Source: JAAETI01 sp964195945
GTDB lineage: Bacteria; Actinomycetota; Acidimicrobiia; Spongiisociales; UBA5794
Assembly: GCA_964195945.1 (NCBI GenBank)
Contig: CAXMRC010000099.1
Coordinates: 1 to 19,829 of the forward strand
Length of the DNA: 19,829 nucleotides
Direction of reading: 5' to 3'
Of the stretch, positions 1 through 10,539 are shown one piece after another (within the stretch, counting starts at the first letter, position 1; every line of letters begins with the position of its first letter). The position numbers and the translations under genes are program-made. The notes under the pieces were generated by a model, which made no database searches, had not been told where the DNA came from, and saw only the letters and a program-made list of their open reading frames with translations.

Positions 1-4
1 ACTC

Positions 5-544
5 ATGCGGTTGCGGGGTTGGGGTTTCACCGGCGAAACCCCTTCGTTCTCCAAGTTCGTGGCCATCGGCGCTCCCCATACCTCCAACTGGGACTTTGTC
101 GTGTTCCTCGCGGTTATGTCTCACTTCCGGCTGCCGGGTCGCGTCATCGGGAAGCAGAGCCTGGTGAGATGGCCTTTCGGAACGCTGATGCGTCGACTCG
201 GGATTGTTCCCCTTGATAGGGATTCCGGCCAAGGTCTGGTTGAACAAATGGTCGCCGAGTTTGCTGCCAGTGACCGGATGGCACTCGTCGTCGCCCCCGA
301 AGGAACCCGAAAGTGGGCCGGATTTTGGCGGTCCGGTTTTTACCGGATTGCCGTGGCTGCCGAGGTGCCAATCGTATTCGCCTTCGTGGACTTCGAGCAC
401 AAAGTCGCCGGACTCGGCCCGACACTGCATCCGACCGGCAATATCGCTGCCGACGTCGAAGTTATCCGCGAGTTCTATTCATCGATAAACGGCAAACACA
501 GAGACAGGCAGGGCCCCATCGTGCTCCAGGAGGAAACCGAATAG
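5..544 (+). CDS. Lysophospholipid acyltransferase family protein (PlsC-like), possibly 5'-partial
   Basis: A 1-acylglycerol-3-phosphate acyltransferase-type protein that would transfer an acyl chain to a lysophospholipid or related glycerolipid at the inner membrane. The acyltransferase HX4D motif is HTSNWD at residues 25-30 and the second block is PEGTR at 98-102, followed by a W..GFYRIA stretch typical of short bacterial members. At 179 residues it is close to the length of the compact bacterial subfamily. The reading frame is still open at the left edge, so the first ATG at position 5 may be internal and a few N-terminal residues may be missing; no ribosome binding site can be checked. The next gene on the same strand starts about 120 bases later, with an imperfect hairpin between them. 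The family assignment is secure; the exact substrate is not known. Confidence 0.82.
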   Translation: MRLRGWGFTGETPSFSKFVAIGAPHTSNWDFVVFLAVMSHFRLPGRVIGKQSLVRWPFGTLMRRLGIVPLDRDSGQGLVEQMVAEFAASDRMALVVAPEGTRKWAGFWRSGFYRIAVAAEVPIVFAFVDFEHKVAGLGPTLHPTGNIAADVEVIREFYSSINGKHRDRQGPIVLQEETE

Positions 545-586
545 TGCTTCGGCATCTGACCCTTCTTGGAGATGTAGGAAGCTGAA

Positions 587-610
587 GATCCGGGTCTTTC
601 GACCCTGATC
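587..610 (+). other. Imperfect intergenic hairpin
   Basis: GATC-C-GGGTC pairs with GACCC-T-GATC around a TTTC loop: 9 pairs with one mismatch, 43 bases after the acyltransferase stop. There is no following T tract, so it is at most a weak or Rho-assisted terminator or an mRNA 3' end stabiliser. Its function is inferred from position only. Confidence 0.3.
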
Positions 611-663
611 CAATCCGCGATCCGCACGGACAATATCTATTAGTGCACCGGATAGAGGATCGA

Positions 664-1062
664 ATGGACTCAGAAGGAATCATTCTCGATGTAACCCCGG
701 CCAACGGAGAGTTCGACCGCGACTTCTTGGAGAAGCTTGGGCATCCAGTGATTATTTGCCACGGACCCGAGTCAGGCAATGTCTGTCCGATCATGGACAA
801 CGAATGCGAGATGGTGCACGCCGCACATGGTGTCGTGTTCCAGTTGGATCTAGAAAGCCCCCAGCATCGGGCAATTCTAAAACGATCCCAAGGGGTCCTC
901 TCTGACGATACGCCGATCGCTGTGGTTGTCGGTGAAGGTCAGAAGAAGAAATTCCGGGAACTGTTGTCCGGTGTTCACGTATGGGAATCCGAACCGACGG
1001 CCTGTGATCTTGACGGTTTTGCGGCAGAGGTGGAGGCCGCCGACTGGAGCCGGGAAGACTAA
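664..1062 (+). CDS. Conserved-looking hypothetical protein, small alpha/beta, cysteine-containing
   Basis: Not assigned to a named family. The start chosen is the ATG at 664 because AGAGGA (654-659) sits 4 bases upstream; an in-frame GTG at 643 would add seven residues. The 132-residue product alternates hydrophobic strands (VIIC, VVFQL, IAVVV) with charged helices, suggesting a small Rossmann-like or receiver-like fold. Three cysteines cluster at 32, 41 and 48, the first in ICHGPESG and the second followed by P (NVCPIMDNEC), with the segment VHAAHGVVFQLDL just after. It is soluble, with no signal peptide or membrane segment. Its stop overlaps the stop of the convergent selenoprotein gene by four bases. 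It looks like a real gene from its residue composition and ribosome binding site, but the function is unknown. Confidence 0.62.
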   Translation: MDSEGIILDVTPANGEFDRDFLEKLGHPVIICHGPESGNVCPIMDNECEMVHAAHGVVFQLDLESPQHRAILKRSQGVLSDDTPIAVVVGEGQKKKFRELLSGVHVWESEPTACDLDGFAAEVEAADWSRED

Positions 1063-2030
1063 CGCATACTGCCGGGCTTGAATTGTTCCTCGAGTTCTAA
1101 CAGAGCGCCACCCGCGACGGCGGACTCGAGCAATGCAAAGGCGGCTTCGAGCACCACTGAATGTCGTGCGGTGTCACCGGGCGCACCCATCGTACGACCC
1201 ATCGGATGTCTGGTAACCAACGTCCGTGGCACACCCATCCGCTCTGCCACATGGCGGAACGACCGCACGTACACAGACACGGTGGGAATGCCCCGACTCT
1301 CGAACTCCCTTGCGACATGTCCGACCGACACGTGGCAAACCGGTCAGACGGGTACCAAGAGCATCACATCGATTGAGTCCCCGCTGATCTGCTCCACCCA
1401 CGCTGGTGCGACCTTCTTGACCCTTCCCTGGGCGGTAGCCCCCGGGAACGAATACAACGTCTCATCAAGTTCACCGATTCGCCCCGCCTCTTCTGCCGCG
1501 ACAAGGGCATCCCTGGGAAAGCTGACGTTGAAGTCCAGCACCACGGACCTGGTGTCGTAACCGCCGTGTCGAACAACGAGCTGATCTCGTGGTGTGTTGC
1601 GAGGTATCGAAGAGAGGACGGGAGTCTCACGGAGGAATTCACCGATGCGCCCCTCAGCTTCGCTCTGGGTCATGTTCTCGACCCCAAACGGCTCTGGATC
1701 AGCGCCGGCAACGAAATGGCCGCTTGACGTAAGGAGTCCCACGCGCGACTCGTTGAGTGGTTTGGGTAGCTTCACGAATGGCCGGTCTTCGTAGCTCCAA
1801 CGCGATGGATGCTCGGGATCCGGCTCGTATCCGGAGATCTGGGTCTGGTAGGCAAGCTCGAGAATCTGAGACACATCCCCTGTGTCGTATGCAGCCCCGA
1901 CCTCGATCAACAGTTGCTGGAAGAAGCCAGCGGCATCTTCGTCAGACATTGATTTCAGGAACTTGAAGGAAATGTCGGATCGTGAGCCATACGAGAAGGA
2001 CGTTCTGAAATCTTCGAAGGACCCTGTCAT
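1059..2030 (-). CDS. GrdB/PrdB-like selenoprotein (glycine/sarcosine/betaine/D-proline reductase family B subunit-like) with in-frame UGA read as Sec229
   Basis: The frame runs 228 codons to a TGA at 1344-1346, then continues in the same frame for 94 more codons to TAG at 1059-1061, giving 323 residues. Around the TGA the protein reads MLLVPV-U-PVCHVSVGHVA: a U-x-x-C redox motif placed after a hydrophobic strand, exactly where GrdB/PrdB-related proteins carry Sec or Cys. The downstream part (VGHVAREFESRGIPTVSV) continues the family pattern. A SECIS-like hairpin follows (listed separately). Start: ATG at 2030 with AGGGTGA upstream overlapping the ftcD stop; the two genes are nine bases apart, so they are co-transcribed. 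Known GrdB and PrdB act in anaerobic reductase complexes, but this stand-alone relative lacks the partner subunits nearby, so the reaction is unknown. Alternative: a nonsense-disrupted pseudogene, which the conserved flanking residues and the hairpin argue against. Confidence 0.85.
1309..1339 (-). promoter_or_regulatory. Bacterial SECIS-like element just 3' of the in-frame UGA
   Basis: Counting on the minus strand from the first base after UGA, bases 5-9 pair with 31-35 and bases 11-17 pair with 23-29, separated by one C/C mismatch, giving 12 pairs including two G-U wobbles. The apical loop is GGUCG at bases 18-22 (window 1322-1326). This matches the bacterial SelB-binding layout: an apical loop with adjacent G residues and U roughly 16-37 bases after UGA. 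As I recall it, the E. coli fdhF element also carries GGUC at bases 19-22. The element lies wholly in coding sequence, as in bacteria generally. Folding was done by eye. Confidence 0.75.
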
Positions 2031-2039
2031 CGGATCACC

Positions 2040-3695
2040 CTAGTGGTCGGTGAGCGCCCGGTTAACGACAGTTATTATGGCTGCGGCCAACTTCTCTGCC
2101 TCATTCAGCGCTGCATCATGTCTCGCCATCAACTGTGCTTCTTCACTAGAACCCAGCTGCGACATGTTGATCCGAACATTGAGCGAGGCCCCTGCCGCTG
2201 CCGCCATGGCGCAGATCCCCGCCACCCCCGCATCGGAAATCGAATTGGGGTTGCCATCAGAAGCAGTTTCTCGCGCCAATCCGAGTGCGGTTACCGCATG
2301 TTCCATGACCTCGAGAGGAACCGTGGCTGCCGCAAGGTTGGCCCTGTCCATCGCATCTGATCTACGGGCAAGGTCCTCGTCGGTCTTCCTGGGGAGTCGA
2401 ACCGCCGCCAGCACCGCGTTGAATGCATCGGTGTCGCGATCGACCGCAGCGGTGAACCAATCTTTTAGCTGTTGCGCCTCTCGACCGAGCGCTTCCATAC
2501 GACTCCGTTGATCTTCCCAACCCTTCTTGGAATGGGTCAGGGCAGCGACCATCGAAGTTAGCGATCCGCCCAATGCTCCGCAGAGAGCGGCAACGCTGCC
2601 ACCGCCGGGGGCAGGGGAGTCTCCCGATAGCTCATCGAGGAATCGGCTCACGGTCCGCGCGGGCAGATCTTCGCTGCCTCCGCCGTACCGATATTCCACG
2701 ATCTTCTCAAGCGGATCGAACGGCGCCAGCTCGTTGAGGCCAAGCGACAGCACCGCGGCGTGGATTCGTTCAGCTTCAGGAACACCGGATGTTTTGCCTT
2801 GCTGGCTCAAATAGTGATCTCCTGCGGTGAGGAGAGCAGAGCGTGGGATGAGCCCTACCAGTTCGCTGCCGGTGACCCGCATCCCGCGCTTGGCAGCTTC
2901 CTCGCGACAAGCGTCGAACACGGCGTGGACGGACGTCACATTGAAGTCGGTGAGGTTGATCGACACCTGCGACCGGCCATATTCGGGAAGGAACCAGCCA
3001 ACTGCCTTGCACTCTTTGAATCGGCCCGGGATGAAAACCGTCTTGCCCGCGTCGTCCTTGACGATCTTGCCGCTTTCGTCACGTTGCGGTGTTCCCAATT
3101 CCCGAACGGCCTGGGCGACCTGGTGAGCCAAGCGTCGATCCTTCGTGTTCAAATTGACGTTGTAGGCGATCAGAAACTCTCTAGCCCCAATGGCAGTGGC
3201 TCCGCTAACCGGATTTGTGTCGGGTCCAAAGTCGGGTCGGTCCGGCCGATCGGCAAGACCCTCATACTCGCCCCGCCTGGCATCGGCCAGCGAGCGACGC
3301 CCCGCCGGAGCGGCATGCTCGTACAGATAGACGGGGACACCCAACTCGGTGCCGACCCGCGCTGCTAGGGCTCTCGCCAGGTCTGCGCATTCTTCCATGG
3401 TCACGCCCGCAACCGGAACGAAGGGGCAAACGTCGGTTGCGCCCATTCGCGGATGCGCCCCGCTATGAGATCGCATGTCGATTAGCTCGTTCGCTTTGGC
3501 GATCGCCTGGAAGGCAGCCTCGGCTGCATTCTCAGGGCTTCCGACAAAGGTCACCACAGTCCGATTTGTATCGGATCCGGCGTCAACGTCTAGTAGCTCG
3601 ACACCAGCCACAGCCGAGATTTGTGCGGTGATCGCGTCAATAGCCGCCTGATCGCGACCCTCGCTGAAGTTTGGAACACACTCGATGAGCCTCAC
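2040..3695 (-). CDS. ftcD: Bifunctional glutamate formimidoyltransferase / formimidotetrahydrofolate cyclodeaminase
   Basis: Transfers the formimino group of N-formimino-L-glutamate (from histidine breakdown) to tetrahydrofolate, then deaminates it to 5,10-methenyl-THF and ammonia in the cytoplasm. Residues 1 to about 335 are the formimidoyltransferase part: LIECVPNFSEG at 3-13, LLDVDAGSDTNRT at 34-46 and GAHPRMGATDVCPFVPV from 79, with His81 aligning with catalytic His82 of mammalian FTCD. Residues ~345-551 are the cyclodeaminase: SPAPGGGSVAAL at 360-371 and VDRDTDAF at 418-425. The fused 551-residue layout matches the mammalian enzyme (541) rather than separate bacterial FT and FtcD proteins. 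An extra charged loop lies near 201-222. The start is GTG at 3695, preceded by a strong AAGGAGG four bases away. It is followed after nine bases of minus-strand spacing by the selenoprotein gene. No hut genes are present in the window. Confidence 0.93.
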   Translation of the reverse strand: MRLIECVPNFSEGRDQAAIDAITAQISAVAGVELLDVDAGSDTNRTVVTFVGSPENAAEAAFQAIAKANELIDMRSHSGAHPRMGATDVCPFVPVAGVTMEECADLARALAARVGTELGVPVYLYEHAAPAGRRSLADARRGEYEGLADRPDRPDFGPDTNPVSGATAIGAREFLIAYNVNLNTKDRRLAHQVAQAVRELGTPQRDESGKIVKDDAGKTVFIPGRFKECKAVGWFLPEYGRSQVSINLTDFNVTSVHAVFDACREEAAKRGMRVTGSELVGLIPRSALLTAGDHYLSQQGKTSGVPEAERIHAAVLSLGLNELAPFDPLEKIVEYRYGGGSEDLPARTVSRFLDELSGDSPAPGGGSVAALCGALGGSLTSMVAALTHSKKGWEDQRSRMEALGREAQQLKDWFTAAVDRDTDAFNAVLAAVRLPRKTDEDLARRSDAMDRANLAAATVPLEVMEHAVTALGLARETASDGNPNSISDAGVAGICAMAAAAGASLNVRINMSQLGSSEEAQLMARHDAALNEAEKLAAAIITVVNRALTDH

Positions 3696-3789
3696 GATTC
3701 CTCCTTAGCCTCCAGAGATAAGCCTACAGAGCGTGAGCAAGGCGCCGGTTAAGACTCAACCATGGGTCCATTCTGCCGACATCAAATAG
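3696..3789. promoter_or_regulatory. Divergent intergenic region between ftcD and the hybrid kinase
   Basis: These 94 bases must carry the promoters of both the leftward ftcD operon and the rightward kinase gene. The only clear element is the leftward Shine-Dalgarno AAGGAGG beside the ftcD GTG. No convincing -35/-10 pair was found for either direction. Confidence 0.4.
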
Positions 3790-7332
<3,543 letters not shown>

Positions 7333-7428
7333 CTCCATCGAACTTGTTCGGCATCAAGTCAGGGGGGTAACGGCCCTTTCAACTCTGCCGACCCGACCCG
7401 ACCATCGCGTGGTTGTGTTTCGCGACCT

Positions 7429-8736
7429 GTGCCGAACTATGCTCGACGCACCTTGCACACAAGACTCCGTTCCGTTTTTCTAGCCGCGATCGCCTTTTTG
7501 GCTGTGATCGCCATGCCCCTCGTCGCCTTTGCCGAGAACGAGACGATCGGGGGGACCCTCGAAAAGATCGATGCTGATGACCGCGAAGCTGTTGCGGGCG
7601 TGACCATCACGGTTGAACAGGCTGGTGCCGTCGTCGGTACCGCGGAATCTGATCAGAACGGCGACTGGGAGATACCTGTGCCAGGCGCTGGAGAATACGT
7701 CGTTCGGCTCAACGTCGATTCGCTTCCTGACGGAGTCGCGCTCACTGACCCGGAGCGATTCGAACTGCCAGCAGTGTCCGTACGTGCCGACCAGAACAAG
7801 ACCGCCCGGTTCAATCTCGGACCAGGTCTTGTCTCCGGGGTCAGCACCTGGAACCGGGTCGGGTCGTTGTTCGTGATCGGCCTGAAACTGGGGGCGATTA
7901 TTGCCCTGTCTTCGGTGGGTCTTTCGCTTGTGTTCGGAGTCACCGGTCTCGTCAACTTTGCCCACGGCGACTTGGTAACTCTCGGAGCCGTCAGCGCGTA
8001 CTTGTTCAGTTCCTCGTCGATTGGCCCCGGCTGGCATATCCTGATTGCCGCTATACCGGCCATCCTGCTCGTGGCCGGCTTCGGCGGTCTTCAAGAGGCA
8101 GCTTTGTGGCGCCCTCTGCGAAGACGGAGCACCGGGCTTGTCGCTCTCATTGTGGTGTCGATTGGGCTCTCGTTTGTCATTCGATACGGAATCCTTGTTG
8201 CGTTTAGTGGCCTGCCACGACCGTATCGGAACTATGCGATCCAAAACGACATGCACATTCTTGGGATCACCACGGTCCCAAAGAATCTTGCCATCATCGG
8301 ATTCACGGTGACGGTTCTTGCCCTCATAGGCCTCTTCCTAACTCGTACCAAACTCGGGACCGCGATGCGAGCGGTGGCGGACAACGCCGACCTTGCAGAG
8401 TCGTCGGGTATCGACGTTTCCCGGGTGATTCTGGTGACCTGGGTTGTCGGAGCCGGTCTGGCCGGCCTTGGTGGTGTCATGTTCGGTATCTCTGAGCAAG
8501 TGCAATGGGATATGGGAGCTAAGTTGCTGCTGCTTATCTTCGCTGCGGTCATTCTGGGAGGGCTGGGGACGGCATTCGGTGCGATGCTCGGCGGGTTCGT
8601 TGTCGGGGTCGCCATCGAGATGAGCACCCTGGTGATACCGGTCGAGTTCAAGACCGCGGTGGCACTTGGCATCCTTGTTGTGATGTTGCTGGTGCGTCCG
8701 CAGGGTTTGCTCGGCACAAAAGAAAGAATCGGCTGA
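7429..8736 (+). CDS. livH: Branched-chain amino-acid-type ABC transporter permease LivH with N-terminal extracytoplasmic domain
   Basis: The first of two permease subunits of a LivHMGF-type importer. Residues ~12-35 form a signal-peptide-like hydrophobic stretch ending AFA before EN. Residues ~36-132 resemble a small carboxypeptidase-regulatory/prealbumin-like beta-sandwich (AVAGVTITVEQAGAVVG, DQNGDWEIPVPGAGEYVV). From ~143 onward is the LivH permease: LSSVGLSLVFGVTGLVNFAHGD (160-181), several membrane helices, the cytoplasmic coupling segment TAMRAVADNADLAESSGI (311-328), and VRPQGLLG near the C terminus. Normal LivH is about 290-310 residues, so the extra ~140 residues are an addition. The start is taken as GTG 7429; there is no clear Shine-Dalgarno and the exact start is uncertain. 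The stop overlaps the livM ATG by one base. The substrate could be a branched-chain amino acid or another small polar compound. Confidence 0.88.
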   Translation: MPNYARRTLHTRLRSVFLAAIAFLAVIAMPLVAFAENETIGGTLEKIDADDREAVAGVTITVEQAGAVVGTAESDQNGDWEIPVPGAGEYVVRLNVDSLPDGVALTDPERFELPAVSVRADQNKTARFNLGPGLVSGVSTWNRVGSLFVIGLKLGAIIALSSVGLSLVFGVTGLVNFAHGDLVTLGAVSAYLFSSSSIGPGWHILIAAIPAILLVAGFGGLQEAALWRPLRRRSTGLVALIVVSIGLSFVIRYGILVAFSGLPRPYRNYAIQNDMHILGITTVPKNLAIIGFTVTVLALIGLFLTRTKLGTAMRAVADNADLAESSGIDVSRVILVTWVVGAGLAGLGGVMFGISEQVQWDMGAKLLLLIFAAVILGGLGTAFGAMLGGFVVGVAIEMSTLVIPVEFKTAVALGILVVMLLVRPQGLLGTKERIG

Positions 8737-9722
8737 TGGACTGGCTAAAGATCCTCATTGACGCGGGAAGGGCAGCGGTGGGTGTCCCCGCTGCGGCATA
8801 CGCCCTATCTGCGATGGGTCTCAACCTCCAATTCGGCTACACCGGGCTGCTCAACTTCGGACATGTAGCTTCGATGATGGTCGGGGCCTACGGCATGGCC
8901 ATCACCGTTGACCGGGGCGGATCGCTGTGGCTGGGAGTTGTCGTAGGCATCATCCTGGCGTTGATACTGGGACTGCTCCTCGGGATCCCGACCCTGCGCC
9001 TTCGTGCCGACTACCTGGCCATCGTCACTATCGCCGCTGGTGAGATCCTCCGTCTCATTGTGAGGTCGTCATGGGCCGAGCCCCTAACCAAGGGCATACT
9101 TGGCATCCAGTCGTTCGCCGATGAGTTCCACGACCTGAACCCGATTCCAGTCGGTCTATACGGCCTGGGGAGGTTCCGCTTCGACGAGCGAACCGTGTGG
9201 GTCATGATGCTTGGCTGGGGTCTGGTGACCGTTGTTGCGCTGTTCATGTGGAAGCTGACACGCAGTCCGTGGGGACGGACCATCCGGGCGATCCGAGAGG
9301 ACGAGGATGCTGCTCTCAGCCTTGGCAAGAATGTCTTTGGCTATAAGCTGCAGAGCCTGATGGTTGGTGGAGCCATCGGAGCGCTTGCCGGCATGTTCCT
9401 CGCTATCGACCAGCAGAATGTCACCCCCGACACGTACATTCCGCTTTTGACCTTCTACGCGTTCACAGTCGTGATCCTGGGTGGGCCCGGTACTCTCTTG
9501 GGACCGATCACGGGGTCGATGATTTTCTGGTTCCTTTTCAAACTCCTAGATGGGTTCATGACGGACGCCATCCTCAATGGGTGGTTCTTTGGCTGGTTCG
9601 AAGCGACGGACATCGGCCCCATCCGTTTCGCTTTGTTTGGTATGGGCCTCATGTGGCTGATGATCTTCCGCCCCCAGGGTTTGTTTGGGAGCCACGAGGA
9701 GATGCTGATCGATGGCCAGTAA
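8736..9722 (+). CDS. livM: Branched-chain amino-acid-type ABC transporter permease LivM
   Basis: The second permease subunit, 328 residues, with about eight predicted hydrophobic segments. Family signatures include ALSAMGLNLQFGYTGLLNFGH (23-43), LRLRADYLAIVTIAAGEILR (87-106), the cytoplasmic coupling segment WGRTIRAIREDEDAALSLGKN (179-199), VVILGGPGTLLGPITG (245-260) and the C-terminal FRPQGLFG. It forms the membrane heterodimer with LivH. The ATG shares one base with the livH stop and the gene overlaps livG by 11 bases, so translation is probably coupled. Unlike LivH here, it has no extra N-terminal domain. Confidence 0.93.
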   Translation: MDWLKILIDAGRAAVGVPAAAYALSAMGLNLQFGYTGLLNFGHVASMMVGAYGMAITVDRGGSLWLGVVVGIILALILGLLLGIPTLRLRADYLAIVTIAAGEILRLIVRSSWAEPLTKGILGIQSFADEFHDLNPIPVGLYGLGRFRFDERTVWVMMLGWGLVTVVALFMWKLTRSPWGRTIRAIREDEDAALSLGKNVFGYKLQSLMVGGAIGALAGMFLAIDQQNVTPDTYIPLLTFYAFTVVILGGPGTLLGPITGSMIFWFLFKLLDGFMTDAILNGWFFGWFEATDIGPIRFALFGMGLMWLMIFRPQGLFGSHEEMLIDGQ

Positions 9723-10539
9723 TCCGGGCATCCTCGACAACGTCGCCCGCGAGCCGGGAGTAGCTAAACCCGATCCAATCCTGGCGATTGAAGGCGTGCG
9801 GCGGTCCTTCGGCGGTTTGCAAGCAGTCAGCGTCGAACGTCTCGAGATTCAACGCGGCACCATCACCTCGCTCATCGGCCCCAACGGGGCGGGAAAGACG
9901 ACGTTGTTCAATCTACTGACAGGGTTTGACCATCCGCAAGAGGGCCATTGGCACCTCAACGGGGGTGCGCTGGTTGGTGTCCCGTCGTTCCGTGTCGCTC
10001 GTCTTGGGATGGTGCGAACTTTCCAGCTGACTAAGTCCTTGGCCAGGCTGACGGTGTTGGAGAACATGCTGGTTGCTGCAAAGGATCAGGTAGGAGAGAG
10101 TTTCTGGGGTGGTCTATTTGGGCGATGGCGTCAAATCGAAGCTGCCAATGAAGCAAGGGCGATGACGTCGTTGCAGCGATTCGGCCTCGATCACATGGCA
10201 GACGAGTACGCCGGAAGTCTCTCTGGTGGTCAGCGCAAGCTCTTGGAGATGGCGCGAGCCCTGATGGTCGAACCCGAGGTCATCATGCTTGATGAGCCAA
10301 TGGCAGGCGTAAACCCGGTCCTAACCGAATCGCTCCTTGGCCATATCTCGGCGTTGCGAGACGAAGGCAAGACCGTTGTGTTCATCGAGCATGACATGGA
10401 CGTCGTTCAGGAGATCAGCGATTGGGTGGTGGTGATGAGCCAGGGCGGGGTAATTGCAGAAGGTCCCCCGGCGCATATTGCCGCAAACCACGATGTCATC
10501 GATGCATACCTCGGTCTGCATCATGGGGAGAAGCCATGA
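9712..10539 (+). CDS. livG: ABC transporter ATP-binding protein LivG
   Basis: One of two cytoplasmic ATPase subunits of the LivHMGF importer, 275 residues. Walker A is GPNGAGKTT at 56-64, the Q-loop Gln is in VRTFQL at about 105, the signature is LSGGQRKLLEMARAL from 170, Walker B is VIMLDEPMAGVNP from 190, and the switch His is in VVFIEHDMD at 227. VRTFQL and the AGVNP sequence are characteristic of LivG rather than LivF. The ATG at 9712 lies inside the end of livM, with GAGGAG at 9696-9701 as ribosome binding site. The ~20 residues before the ATPase core are a non-conserved N-terminal tail. It overlaps livF by four bases (ATGA). Confidence 0.94.
   Translation: MASNPGILDNVAREPGVAKPDPILAIEGVRRSFGGLQAVSVERLEIQRGTITSLIGPNGAGKTTLFNLLTGFDHPQEGHWHLNGGALVGVPSFRVARLGMVRTFQLTKSLARLTVLENMLVAAKDQVGESFWGGLFGRWRQIEAANEARAMTSLQRFGLDHMADEYAGSLSGGQRKLLEMARALMVEPEVIMLDEPMAGVNPVLTESLLGHISALRDEGKTVVFIEHDMDVVQEISDWVVVMSQGGVIAEGPPAHIAANHDVIDAYLGLHHGEKP

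Noticed and set aside
1344..1346. In-frame TGA as a nonsense mutation making the GrdB-like gene a pseudogene
   Set aside because: It is the only interruption, the reading frame and family-like sequence continue intact for 94 codons, it falls exactly at the redox residue of a UxxC motif, and a SECIS-like hairpin follows. Recoding explains all of these.
1078..1560. Long plus-strand frame (160 codons) opposite the selenoprotein gene
   Set aside because: Ser/Thr/Pro-rich composition without domain features; it is the antisense shadow of a family-recognisable minus-strand gene.
7480..8256. 258-codon minus-strand frame opposite livH
   Set aside because: Highly charged, low-hydrophobicity product typical of antisense to a membrane protein; livH on the plus strand is clearly the real gene.
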